From the NCBI GenBank assembly GCA_034190875.2, contig CM067350.1, positions 21,629,355 through 21,693,354 on the forward strand: 64,000 nt of DNA, given 5' to 3'. Shown here piece by piece: positions 50,061 through 64,000 of this stretch. Both the position numbers and the translations under genes were made by a program. The DNA comes from Urechis unicinctus. Lineage: Eukaryota; Annelida; Polychaeta; Xenopneusta; Urechidae. The notes under the pieces were generated by a model, which searched no databases, had not been told where the DNA came from, and saw nothing but the letters and a program-made list of their open reading frames with translations. Each line of letters begins with the position of its first letter. Position 1 is the stretch's first letter.

Positions 50061-50651
50061 CTGACAACAACCACCAGACACATCCTTCTCCACTTCATCA
50101 TTCGGCCTTATACCTTGCACCAGCACATTGTCAGATTTCCCATCAACTCCTACCAACAAACCCACCTCTAACCTCATGTCTGCCGATTATTTTATTGTTT
50201 GGCTAGCAAACGTGTAGACAACTACCAAACACCAAACATACCCAAGTGATGGAGTTTTAGAATGCAATGATGTTCACGGACAATTTTATCCCTTTTCGGC
50301 GGGGGATTTCATCCATGGTAATTGTTTATAGTTTGATCAATTGGGAAGCGGTAAAAAGTCCGAAACACAGCAAAATGTTTGTTTTCAAGTTCAAGACCAC
50401 GTGCATTGCGTATGCTCAGAATGACGTGACCCATCGACGACTAATGCTAAGCCTAAGGCAATGCGGAGGAGGCGGTGGGATATCTCAGGAAATCACGCGA
50501 CCCAATATTTTCCAACATGGCGGTCATCGTATCACGATTTTTCGGAAATGATATATAGATGGCATTTGTTGAAGATAAGCGTCGAGTTGGGTTAAGTTTT
50601 TTGGTGCGTTAAGACTTTATTTTGTACAGGCTATTGATATATGTTATTTTC

Positions 50652-52000
50652 TAGCCCTACAAGACGTCTGAGGGTATAAATTCATGTTACCGTTACAGGG
50701 CTAGAAATTAGCCAAATATTTCACCGGCCAGTCGGGCCGGTAACCTTGAAATTCTACCGGCCCTACAAATTTTCTACAGGCCCTACATTTTCAGTATAAT
50801 ATAGTAAAAAACAAAAATGTACGCGTTTTTATATATTTTATTCTAATATTAAACGCAACAGTCAAATCAATATTTACGAACCTGCAAAAACATACAAAAA
50901 GCAAGCATTTATTCAATGAGGTCAACAGCACAATTTTCCAATACACACATACTTTTCCTCATCTACATCATCACTTCTTATATATAGTCTGCGACCTCTT
51001 AGTCCTGAAGGCACGACATCTTCAGAAATGTTGTACCGTTAACAAATCGCATGCAGTTATATAGGTATGCTTACTGACGGCTTGGAAGTCAACTCACAAG
51101 AAACGCCACGCGCGTTACGTAAGTCATATAACTGTAGGTGGGCCTATCGTTAAATGCAATTAGAACGTACTGCATTCGCAAAGCAGACGCGGAAGAAAAG
51201 TCACGAGGAGAACGCGAAGAAAACATGGCGCGCGTATGGGTGATGTTACGTTTTTCCGTCGCGTCACTTACAACTGTTACTGGGGCGAGAAGAGTTGACT
51301 TGTCTTATGAATACCATTCACAGATGTTACATGGTAAATCATATTAATGAATTAAAATAAAAATGCCTTTATGCGATGGAAAAGCGGTTACATAAAATTT
51401 GTCAACAGATAGGAAATGGGGAGTCTCGTTGATTCGTTGTTGCCAAGTAACCGTTCGACTTATTCAGGTCAGTAGGTGCATGTTGTATTCAAATACGAGA
51501 GGCTGCCATTAGATAGCTTGGGAGGGAGTGGGGTGAGCTTTTGTCCATGTTCTTGTCTTCACACCAGATACCGTGATGGGACAAAATTATACACTGACTG
51601 CAGCCAGCTGATCCCTGATCTATGGATTATAAAGTCTTCCCAAACAGTCAAGGCACGTTAGTTGTATAACTTTTTCTTTGAGCCTATCTATGCCATCGGT
51701 TTATTAAACAGTTTACTTTCAGTTTATACACTATAGGTCAATACATTATGCAAGACATGATAATATACAGCCGTGAAGCTTTCTTATCTCGTGTGTTTGT
51801 CGGGTTTATGGTTCAAGCGGCGCTTAATCACGCGAGCCCAACTGCTGTTGTATTGAACTGGGCGCGAGGTGTTAGCGCGAAAAAATCTACCCGCCAGTCG
51901 GGAGGGTGGTTGTAATTATTTACCCGCCCGACTCAAATTTCACCCGCCATTGGCAGGCGGGCGGGTGGTAATTTCGAGCCCTGCGTTATGACCGGAGCTA
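50652..52000. mobile_element. Ultra-short family B element (56 bp) split by a 1.29-kb hAT-like element
   Basis: A perfect 9-bp target-site duplication, gttattttc (50643-50651 and 52001-52009), lies 1349 bp apart. Removing the nested element 50696-51983 and one 5-bp duplication leaves 56 bp: TAGCCCTACAAGACG...CGTTATGACCGGAGCTA. That matches the intact 57-bp copy at 555-611 in length, ends and core position. Confidence 0.88.
50696..51983. mobile_element. hAT-like non-autonomous element (1288 bp)
   Basis: The terminal inverted repeats CAGGGCTAGAAATTA and TAATTTCGAGCCCTG are 14/15 complementary. The target-site duplication is cgtta (50691-50695 and 51984-51988). The CAGGG ends fit hAT-type transposons; a 5-bp duplication is shorter than the usual 8. 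Subterminal GC-rich blocks (ccggccagtcgggccgg; cccgcc repeats) form hairpins. The 69-codon frame at 51138-51347 is not a recognisable transposase. Confidence 0.75.
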
Positions 52001-52009
52001 GTTATTTTC

Positions 52010-53775
<1,766 letters not shown>

Positions 53776-53959
53776 TAACCCTACAGGACGTCTGGGTAGA
53801 CGTCCTACGATGTTCACTCCCAACGCAATGCACAAATTCGCAGTCCCGGCTATTCCAAGGCATCTGATTTCCATTCAGGATTTATCCATTGGGTTGGATT
53901 AAGTCGTCGTAAGATGTCTACATAGTCATAGACTTCCTGTAGCCTACAGTGTAGGGCTA
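53776..53959. mobile_element. Family B element, 184 bp
   Basis: A perfect 9-bp target-site duplication, gcataggag (53767-53775 and 53960-53968), brackets TAACCCTACAGGACG...CAGTGTAGGGCTA. Subterminal agacgtcct palindromes repeat the end sequence. Confidence 0.88.
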
Positions 53960-54050
53960 GCATAGGAGTTAAAAAAACCTGACCAGTCATCTGATGGAAG
54001 TTATTCAATCAATCACATCACTTAATGATAAAGCAATGCATGTTGTATTC

Positions 54051-54099
54051 TAGCCGCGCATGATTGTAATAAAAATATATAAGACGTCGTGCACGGCTA
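54051..54099. mobile_element. Ultra-short family A element (49 bp)
   Basis: A perfect 9-bp target-site duplication, gttgtattc (54042-54050 and 54100-54108), brackets TAGCCGCGCATGATTG...GTCGTGCACGGCTA. Confidence 0.9.
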
Positions 54100-54556
54100 G
54101 TTGTATTCAGGCTATGACTATAGACCTGAACCCAAGTCATCAACTATGCTGGTGAAAATAAATTGTAAATTTTGTTAATGTTTGTGAACTTTAACCCTTT
54201 ACATTGCTTGTGATATAAGATGTTTGGTCCATAAATCAGATTGAAACCAATTTGATTATTTGTTTAATTTGTATGAAAGTTATAATGTTGCATGTTATGA
54301 AATAGTTTATTTCCTTCCCAGTAATTGACATGAAAAATAGATTCTTAATTTAATATAATTGTCATTGTTGATTTAAGTTTAAACCACAGAAGGTGGTCAT
54401 GATTTGTATGCCTTGATGTGTTTGCTTAATGCATTACATCTCACACCTGCCCAGGTTAAGTACAACTCTTTCTTGAAAACTGTGTTGTAGATCTGCTATA
54501 TACTTCATTGTGCTAGGAACACCGGATAAACAGCAGATTTTCCCTATGCATTGAAC

Positions 54557-57500
54557 ATGGTCACCCCTGGAATTGAAGTGCGAGTAGGGGGATTGTTCTT
54601 CACCTCCAAGTTTGATTCTGGTAACTTGGCCCGCGTGGAAAAAGTGGGACGGGAAGAGGATGGTGATGGCGTCAATTCACAATCAGGTGCAGCAGAATAC
54701 GAGCGCTTGAAATCATTGATGATTTCCAGACCTAGTCGATCACTAGTTTATTAACATAAATGTTCCATTATTTCAGGGAATTACTACAGCAATGAAGTAA
54801 AAGTGGATTATGAGTATAATGTTTGGACAAGGCCTGACTGTGACGGCACTGAGTTTGTCAATGGCAACAGGTAATTACTTGTTTCCTTATTGATGGTAAT
54901 TGATGGTATCAAATGACGATGATGGTTGTGTGTATGTGAAGCCATGTGTCACCAGATCGTGGTTCTACTTTGGAGTGCGTGGGGCTGCACCAGGACGCAT
55001 GATTAAGATCAATATCATGAATATGAACAAGCAGGGCAAATTGTACAGTCAGGGCCACAGTCCCCTGGTGAAAACGGTTCCGGGCAAACCCAAGTGGGAG
55101 AGAATCAGAGACAGACCTTCATATGAAGTGAGATGGTTTTTCTTCTTGATTCACCAAACAATGAGTAATGCAAATCTTTGTTAGAGTCACACAAATGGTC
55201 ACTGCTGTAGCCTTCGGGTATACATGTGGATCTTGGAAGCTGAAGTTAATAATTCAGATCAGCTACTTAATGAAACTGATGGCTGAAATGGGTACGTTAT
55301 GACAGAGTGGGAGTGTTTTCATAATGTTAATTTGGCACTCAACATTTGTGTGACAGTCCGTGGAGAACAATTTCATCTTGACATTCACCCATCGCTTCCT
55401 GGAGGTTAAGGGGGCAACCACCTACTTTGCATTTTGCTTTCCCTGGTCTTACCAGGAATGTCAAGACTGCCTCAAGATGCTTGATACTCAGTACAAGCAC
55501 TGCCAGCAGCCTGCATCTTCCAGGTTTCTCACAATGACCTCTAATATCCCTTAGTCTATTAATGTGGTTTACATTTGGGCTGTTTGATGATACCATGCTT
55601 TTTTGAACATATTTCAGTCAACCTGACTCCATCTATTACCACAGAGAACTGCTTTGTTATTCGTCAGACAAACTCAGGATTGATCTGATAACTATTTCAA
55701 ATCACACTGGCATACAGAATGTTGAGGAAGAGCGATTTGACACTAACTTGTTTCCAGACACAGAAACACCTAGATGCAAGACTTTTAAAAATAAGAGAGT
55801 AAGTGTTCTGATATCCTTCTGTTTAAACCTGATCTTTGCAGTGTTTCATTCATTGAAGTCACAATGAGGAAGACATCTGCTATAACAGGTCCATTTTCCT
55901 TGCAGGTATACTTTGTCAGTAGTCGTGTGCATCCAGGAGAAACTCCGGCCAGTTATGTCTTCAATGGATTCCTTGACTTTATCCTCAACGAAGGAGACCC
56001 CCGAGCCAAGCAACTTAGGAGTCAGTTTGTGTTTAAGCTCATTCCCATCCTGAACCCAGATGGTGTGATGAGAGGTCATTATAGGACAGACGCCAGGGGT
56101 GTTAATCTCAACCGCATGTACGCTGATCCCTCCTTTGATCTCTACCCCAGTATATATGCCGCCAAATCTGTGCTAGTCTACCATCATGTTCATAACAAGC
56201 TTCAACCTCACAAAACTTGTGAGCCTGTCAAACCTAATGGTGGGGACAGGAGTCAAAATGGGAGCAAATTAAACACAGGTCCTCATCATACTCCCACCAA
56301 ACTGCCTGGTGAGCAAACCAACGCCACTTTCACAACCATATCAGCCAAGATGGGTGTAAGAAGTACAGTGTTTACAGAGTCTGCAAGAAATGCTTACCCT
56401 GAAAACCATGGTTTTTGTGATAATGAGAAGTTTGAGAGCTCCATCTGTGACAAAATGGCTAAGCCTACCAGCTGGACCTCTACCTGTGCTGGTGTGGAAG
56501 TGGAGGATGTTGGAGGTGGTGTTGGGCGGCTTTGTGTAGGAGATGAACTGCCAGAGGATGCAGGTGACCATATGGGGGTGAACTCGGCGTCGGTGGACAT
56601 CGTGTCGGGAGGAGAGTTTGGTGACCTGGATGATGGGGATGCTGGCGATACAGAACATCTCGGCAACGAAGGGTCGGATGAGGAGCCTGAGTGTGGTCGT
56701 CCTGTGAGGGAAGGCAACCACGCATCCCACCTGGCTCATCCCAACCTCCTCAACATTAAACCAGAAGAGAGTGGCATTGCTCTTTATGTAGACCTACATG
56801 GTCATGCCTCGAAAAGAGGCTGTTTTATTTATGGCAATTGCTTTGAGAATGAAGAAACACATGCTGAATGTATGTTGTTTCCCAAGCTCATTTCACTCAA
56901 TACAGCTCATTTTGACTTTGCTGGATGCAACTTCACTGAGCGTAACATGTATTTGAAGGACAAGCGCGAGGGCCTGTCAAAGGAGGGTTCAGGTCGCGTG
57001 GCCATGTTTAAAGCACTGGGCATCATCAACAGCTACACGCTTGAGTGTAACTACAACACTGGCCGGATCGTCAACTCAATCGCAGCTTGTCATGGCGATG
57101 GAGGTCGCTCTACCCCTCCTCCAGTCGCTGGCTTTCCACCCAAGTACACTGAGGCACATTTTGAAGAGGTAATATCCACCCATCTTCCTCCATTTAATTC
57201 CATAAAGTCATATGAGGTGTTTCTTATTAAATGGTTTACTGAACAAAATGCTCTATTTTGGTGGTCAGTGAATATGACCAACCACCTAACTGAATTGTAT
57301 CATGTAATCACTGATTTGATCATTTTTATTGTGACCTCCTTGTCACTCAGCCATACCTTAGGTGATCATTTTGACTGACATCATTTTTACTCAATTGAAT
57401 CTTAGGTGATCATTTTGATTGACCTCATTGTTACACTTATGAACCTCTCCCTGTCAATCTACTGTTCCTCAGGTCGGTAAGGCCATGGCAATTGCTGCCC

Positions 57501-60500
57501 TGGATCTGACAGAGACAAACCCCTGGTCCCGCCTGACACTGTCTGACCTGAACAGCTTGCAGGGTGTGAGGGAGTGGTTGAGGCGCTATGTGAGGAGTCT
57601 ACGTGGTCTGCCTAGGGGACCGTCCAACACTAACAGGGCCCAGAGAGCTGCTGCCAAAGCATCGGGGTAAATCCACTGCTCACATAGGGCCTAGCACGTT
57701 GCCAATTTGTATCAGATCAATAAATGATTTTCCTCTTTTATCATCTTCTTTAATACTCTATTGCTGAGAGGTAGACAGTTATGACATCATTTGTGTATGC
57801 AGGGGGAATAGTAGCACCCAAGGCCCTCAGCCTTTTGTTCCCCGAGTGGCCTTCCTGTCTAAACACAGCACGGCTGGTCAGCAACAGCAGTCGGACAGCA
57901 GCAGTGCTACACCAGCAGTTTCACGTCCCAATGGAAACAGGAAGTCATCAGTCACATCAGGCAGCGTGCGCAGAGATCTAGCCCCTGTGCGACAACGTAA
58001 GTTGTGTTTGAAGTGCCACCTTGAGCTAAATGCAGCTGTATGCGTGTAGTTCAGCTGCCCGGTGCAAACAGCTGTATGTGTATGATGCAGGTAAATACAC
58101 AGCTGTGTGTGAGTGTGATTAGGCCACTAGGGGTGTATTCATACTGTTTTTGTGTGGTGCAGCTGCAATATATATTCTCAACTGTAGATGTGGTGTATAG
58201 CTGCCATGGTGCTGTATACAGCTGTATTTGTGGTACGATTGCCATGGGTGCATGTAGCTGTAGGTTTGGTGAGGCCATTAGGGGTGTATACATGTGTATT
58301 TGTGTTATGAAGCTGTCAGGGGCAGTTTGGAGAGAAACCGAAGCAATGCTTCCTCCTCTACCCTTACATCAGCCACTCCTGCAGCTATGGCAACTGTCAC
58401 TACGCCAGCATCTGTCACCTCAGCATCCATGACTTTATCTCTCGCATCTGCAACTGGGTCTGATAGCAAGGTATGAGTAGCCCTGTCCACTGTAACCAGC
58501 TCTCATGTGTACCACATTGACTGACCTGTGGAACAGCAGTAATATGATATACTTACTATTGCAGCCTTTACTGGCCCAAGCGTCCATCACAGACTTCACA
58601 CAAACGTGCCCGTCAGGTCTGAGTGTATTAAACAGCTCGATGTCAGCTGGGAAACAGCCTTACCGTCTCTCTGGACCCCGCTTCACTGCCACAGATACCT
58701 CCTACACCAAAGCCCGCCCCCAGCCCCGTCTGGCATTTGCCATCAACACCACTACTGTAAGCGCCCATGCCATGCACACTTCACCATTGCCGGGGACGTG
58801 CGGACCAGACAGAGATGAACTTGGAAGTGGGTTATCAAACCGAATGAACTCAGCCGGCAGCTCTAATGCCAGTCTTGAGGCAGAGAAGATTCTCCAGTTG
58901 AAACATGTAAGTTTCCCAGGATCATTTAGTGGTGCAAACTGCTGATCATCACTAGACCAATGTTGTGCTGATCAGCATCGGTCTATGTTGCTGCTGATAA
59001 GCACTCTTTCTTTGTCACTGCTGATGAGTAATCATTCTTTGTCCCTGCTGATGAGTAATCATTCTTTGTCCCTGCTGAGTAATCATTCTTTGTCCCTGCT
59101 GATGAGTGATCATTCTTTGTCACTGTTTATAACAACTGTCCTTTGTCACTGCTAATAGCCACTTGGTTTATGGCACCTAACTGATCACCACAGATAACTC
59201 AGGTTTCTAAAGTAACTTTACACTAAAGGGGAAGCTATTGGTGATATATCTGTCTTTGTGGTTTCAGATTCAGACCTTGACAGCTCGTCAGGGTAACCGA
59301 GCCACAAAACCACTAGAGCCCCCGAGGTGAGTGCCAACATCCACCTCATTACTCTTACTTCTCCTTCTATCGTAAACATGTCTGAGATCCATTTATTTAT
59401 TTGCAAATGCGTATCATTGTATCAGGGATTGATATGTATTATCAAACTTTTCAATTTCTTTGATTTGTTTTCAGTGCCTTGGTAAATGGGAATGTATAGT
59501 ATTACTGGTAGCTATTTGGTGTCAGTTATTTAATGAGGAAATATATGTAAGGAAATAGTTTATTGAGTTTGTTAATGTTGTTTAGGTCAGACCCTGTGCG
59601 CCGGAAGACTAAGAAGAACTGGGGAAGCAAACGGCGGGCAGCTTCATACAGTCCTCAGAACAGCAAGCTGACATCAGGCGGCTCTGGGGCAATGGGCAGA
59701 AGAGCCAGTGGTTCTGTGGTGCCTGCCATGGGGTCAGAGGTCGAACCTGAGCGCAAAGCAGTGCGAGGCACACGACGTAAGCGGTCATTGATCCGTGCTG
59801 CTGCCGCCAAAAAAGGTGTGTTGCCAGCTGAGAAGGGAGAAACTGATCAAGAGGAGGGCAGGAATGGTAAGCTCTTATGATCATTGTTTTCAGTTGTATA
59901 GTCAACCTCTGTTTACTTGTGTCTTAATCATAGGCAACTAAATAATAATTGACACCTGATCAGGTGATTTGTTTTGATGTATATCCACACTATTGGTTGA
60001 TAAGTGTTGATATGTACCAGATGAATACGCTGGTAGCTCGGAGGATCTGTGTGATGCAGTGCAAGGAGCCTCAAACATCTCACCCAGGTCAGCTACTCCC
60101 TCGTAACTTGCCACATACCTACCAGCCTCTTCCACACAAAGCATGATACCTTATCCTCATGACCCCTCTGTGCTACATAGACATTTTCACTAAATGCACC
60201 TCTGCACTACTTGGCCCATCTGCACTACATGACCCTGCTGCACTACATGACCTCTCTGTACTACATGACCCTGCTGCACTACATGACCCTTTGCACTACA
60301 CAACTCTGCTGACATACATGACCCTTAAGCACTACATGACCCTACTGTACTACACGACTCCTCTGATCCCAAACCAAAATAACTCGCCTCTTCAGTCAAC
60401 TAAAACACTTACCTTAAAAACAGTACAGCACTTATAGCGACAACACAGCATGCTGCGTACCTGTAGATATAGTTGTATTTATCATGATACTGGTAAAGAC

Positions 60501-62747
60501 TGATTACCCACAGATCAACTCATGTAAAGCATCCTATTCAGAGAACATTGTAGCTTTACTCTTACCTTATAAACAATTTGTCAGTATAAGGCTCATCCTA
60601 AATGTCTCATTATATGTTAGCCATCAATCTACAACAGCTCCATGCAGATTAACCACTGTTAGTTCAATCTAATGATCAGATTATTATGTTCATATTCTCA
60701 ATGCCTCATCAGGATTATTTCTCTGTGTATGGTAAGTGGTTTCTTTCCCTTCTATCATGTGTGTTATTGGCACCATTGCTCTTTCACCTTCAGGTTACAT
60801 GTAATGTGTTTTGGCACCATCACTGTCTCCACCAGGTTACATGTTGTGTGTTGTTGGCACCATCACTGTCTCCACCAGGTTACATGATGTGTGTTGTTGG
60901 CACCATCACTATCTCCACCAGGTTACATGTTGTATGTTGTTGGTACCATCGCTGTCTCCACCAGGTTACATGTTGTGTGTTGTTGGTACCATCACTGTCT
61001 CCACCAGGTTACATGATGTGAGTTGTTGGCACCATCACTATCTCTACCAGGTTACATGTTGTATGTTGTTGGTACCATCACTGTATCCACCAGGTTACAT
61101 GTTGTATGTTGTTGGCACCATCACTGTCTCCACCAGGTTACATGTTGTGTTGTCAGCACCATCACTGTATCCACCAGGTTACATGTTGTATGTTGTTGGC
61201 ACCATCACTTTCTCCACCAGGTTGCATGTTGTGTTGTTGGCACCATCACTGTCTCCATCAGGTTACATGTTGTGTGTTGTTGGTACCATCACTCCACATG
61301 GTTATATGCTATGGGTGTCATGTTTGATCTTTGCCTGATGACAGCCATATGAGTGCAATGACGGAATCTACCATGCTCTTCGATTTCAACAATGACTCAT
61401 TTAATATCAATAGCTCTAAGATTTATTACAATCATTTGTAAATGTTCCTTATTATATCAATGGCAAGTAAACCAATCTGACTTATGTAATCACTTGGATT
61501 GTCAGCACCAGCATTCCCTATCAAGTAAACCCATCTGACTTGTGTAATCATTTGTATTGTCAGCACCAGCATTCCCTATCAAGTAAACCCATCTGACTTG
61601 TGTAATCATTTGGATTGTCAGCACCAGCATTCCCTATCAAGTAAACCCATCTGACTTGTGTAATCATTTGGATTCAGCACCAGCATTTCCTATCAAGTAA
61701 ACCCATCTTACTTGTGTAATCATTTGGATTGTCAGCACCAACATTCCCTATCAAGATAATGGACTTGAGGGAGCCAGCCATTGCAATATCCTAGCTTTAA
61801 ATTATCACTTTATATTCTTTGGATTTCAGTCTGGTTCCAACTTGTGAATGGCATTGGTTTCAGTCAAGTGGACACCCTCAGTATGGAAGTTGCTATGGTG
61901 AATCTCAGTGTATCCAAGGCAACAACCCCCAGCAGAGATTGTCAGATGGAAGCATTACCAAAGACCATTCAGTCTGGTTTTCCTCTCAGTAGGAGAGGGA
62001 AGAAGAAAAAGCTGACACCCAACAAGGTAAATTTTTGATTGTATCACATTAACACTGTCAGTGTTCCATTCTGCCACATAAACAAAGTCAGTGTTCCATT
62101 CTGTCACATCAACAAAGTCAGTGTTCCATTTTGCCACACCAACAAAGTCAGTGTTCCCTTCTGCCACATCAACAAAGTCAGTGCTCCCTTCTGTTACACC
62201 AACAAAGTCAGTGTTCCCTTCTGCCACATCAACAAAGTCAGTGCTCCCTTCTGCCACACCAACAAAGTCAGTGTTCCCTTCTGCCACACCAACAAAGTCA
62301 GTGTTCCCTTTCCTCAGATCATCACCTGACTCATAGCACTGTTATTGCCAGTTCTGAAATTACAAGGAGAATTATTTTGTGCACAATACTGTTGGGAAAT
62401 ATTAAGTGTCTCCAAACTAATTATTTAATGTGGGACCCATTGCTTTATAGTGTATTGTTTGGCCTTACACCAAAATGTTGGTGACTGGTGTTGTGCAGCA
62501 TAAGGCCAGGTCTACCAGCTACAGTGGGGATGATTTGCCTGATGACCACTACCGTCCTCCATTCATTGCACCTTTTGTCACCTCACCCGTAACCACACAA
62601 GAAACCAGGGCACTCAATCCATGTCCATTCAAGCTTGATGAACCAGAACCGCTTGTATCTACTTCACCCCATGCCCTGCCACTCTCCATTCTCTCCAACG
62701 CTGTGTCAACCCGCAAATCCACAACAAACTTCTGGATAGATCTCTGA
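54557..62747 (+). CDS. AGBL5: Cytosolic carboxypeptidase-like protein 5 (AGBL5/CCP5)
   Basis: CCP5 is an M14 zinc carboxypeptidase that removes branch-point glutamates from tubulin. Confident exons are 54557-54686, 54777-54870, 54956-55127, 55357-55523, 55618-55798, 55906-57168, 57473-57666, 57803-57996, 58565-58906, 59268-59326, 59586-59866, 60021-60087 and 62499-62747. Probable exons are 58320-58470 and 61990-62026. The N-terminal domain has [34 protein letters not shown] and [16 protein letters not shown]. Catalytic parts are [12 protein letters not shown] (Zn ligands, about residue 255), [33 protein letters not shown] and [11 protein letters not shown] (catalytic Glu). An acidic insert (about 190 residues) separates VYHHVHNKL from DLHGHA. 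The C-terminal part is Ser/Thr-rich and basic ([14 protein letters not shown]). The total is about 1,190 residues, longer than human (about 886). Exon 8 (phase 1) does not join 58320-58470 (needs phase 2), so a microexon may be missing. Confidence 0.93.
58975..59150. repeat. 27-bp minisatellite in an AGBL5 intron
   Basis: About six copies of gctgatgagtaatcattctttgtccct lie between the exons at 58906 and 59268. Confidence 0.75.
60220..60355. repeat. Short tandem repeat (cactacatgaccctgctg)
   Basis: About eight 15-18-bp imperfect units follow the exon ending at 60087, in the AGBL5 intron. Confidence 0.65.
60790..61300. repeat. 43-bp minisatellite in an AGBL5 intron
   Basis: About twelve copies of gttacatgttgtgtgttgtt + ggcaccatcactgtctccaccag. 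Each copy contains an acceptor-like ctccaccag. The overlapping open frames reading SPPGYM are products of the repeat. Confidence 0.85.
61455..61765. repeat. 58-bp minisatellite in an AGBL5 intron
   Basis: About five copies of aagtaaacccatctgacttg + tgtaatcatttggattgtca + gcaccagcattccctatc. The copies are very similar. Confidence 0.85.
61830..62026 (+). other. AGBL5 alternative-acceptor exon region
   Basis: Two good acceptors both fit the phase of the preceding exon (AG|). Using 61990 (ttttcctctcag) gives the 37-nt exon [13 protein letters not shown], which joins in frame to the last exon. Using 61830 (ttggatttcag) gives a 54-residue tail ([16 protein letters not shown]...) that ends at TAG 61990-61992, exactly on the second acceptor. 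Confidence 0.6.
62060..62315. repeat. 30-bp minisatellite in the last AGBL5 intron
   Basis: About nine copies of caacaaagtcagtgttccct + tctgccacat. The 30-bp period keeps several frames open on both strands, which explains the spurious [14 protein letters not shown] frames. Confidence 0.85.
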
Positions 62748-62753
62748 AATAAA
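62748..62753 (+). terminator. Poly(A) signal abutting the AGBL5 stop codon
   Basis: AATAAA begins at the base after the TGA (62745-62747). A second AATAAA lies about 1 kb downstream at 63757-63762, allowing a long-UTR isoform. Confidence 0.6.

Positions 62754-64000
<1,247 letters not shown>

Noticed and set aside
49763..50206. A 147-codon frame with HNHTISQYHQTTM repeats
   Set aside because: The 39-bp period explains the open frame. No start context, splice sites or non-repeat domain was seen.
47021..50600. The missing first exon of MMACHC
   Set aside because: No minus-strand frame ending with a suitable phase-0 donor and a family-like N terminus was found, so no exon is called.
56341..56739. 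Minus-strand frames of 81-132 codons inside AGBL5 exon 6
   Set aside because: They are antisense shadows of the real plus-strand exon, whose frame carries the catalytic motifs.
60672..61352. Open frames of up to 175 codons with repeated SPPGYM
   Set aside because: They arise from the 43-bp intronic minisatellite. A period not divisible by 3 lets all three frames stay open, and neither splice sites nor homology support a protein.
61955..62329. Repeated [10 protein letters not shown] and EGNTDFVDVA frames on opposite strands
   Set aside because: The 30-bp intronic minisatellite keeps frames open on both strands. It lies between two real AGBL5 exons.

Overview
This window is eukaryotic nuclear DNA, most likely from a lophotrochozoan invertebrate and probably a mollusc. 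Its genes are split by GT-AG introns and encode animal-type proteins. AATAAA signals follow most stop codons, and more than half of the sequence is introns, minisatellites and small transposons. The mollusc assignment is an inference. It rests on SINE-like repeats at 28095-28506 and 37795-38152 whose first copy ends in a TCACT-type tail, and on the general style of the repeats. The species cannot be named.

Seven gene models can be supported. From left to right they are: PXYLP1-like 2-phosphoxylose phosphatase (+, 8591-12013); RWDD3/RSUME-like (+, 15253-17564, with an apparent frameshift); an unrecognised 440-residue Ser/Pro-rich protein (-, 22149-23471); a Src-family tyrosine kinase with two alternative last exons (+, 29193-34077); PTGR3/ZADH2 oxidoreductase with a peroxisomal SKL tail (+, 39191-40249); endonuclease V (-, 40606-44055); MMACHC cobalamin protein lacking its first exon (-, 45784-47020); and AGBL5/CCP5 tubulin deglutamylase (+, 54557-62747). 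That is eight loci, of which one is unrecognised. They do not form a pathway; this is an ordinary mixed animal gene neighbourhood.

The accessory DNA is the most unusual part. Many small terminal-inverted-repeat elements can be delimited exactly by their target-site duplications (TSDs). Families A (TAGCCG...CGGCTA) and B (TAGCCC.../...GAGCTA or GGGCTA) share a 19-bp AT-rich core and make 9-bp TSDs. They include complete insertions of only 45-57 bp as well as 0.18-0.94-kb forms. Family D (TAGGCAAAG...CTTTGCCTA, about 120 bp) also makes 9-bp TSDs. Family C (TAGCCCAA...GAGCTA, 70-115 bp) makes 8-bp TSDs. Several are nested, which gives a relative insertion order and confirms the boundaries. There are also two solo LTRs of one family, both with 4-bp TSDs (one inside a LINE), remnants of at least three LINEs, two SINE-like repeats, two long (AT)n tracts and many minisatellites.

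A second theme is tandem duplication anchored on splice sites. The PXYLP1 exon 3 acceptor, the kinase exon 6 acceptor and the kinase exon 8 donor have each been copied into the neighbouring intron. The whole last kinase exon has also been duplicated.
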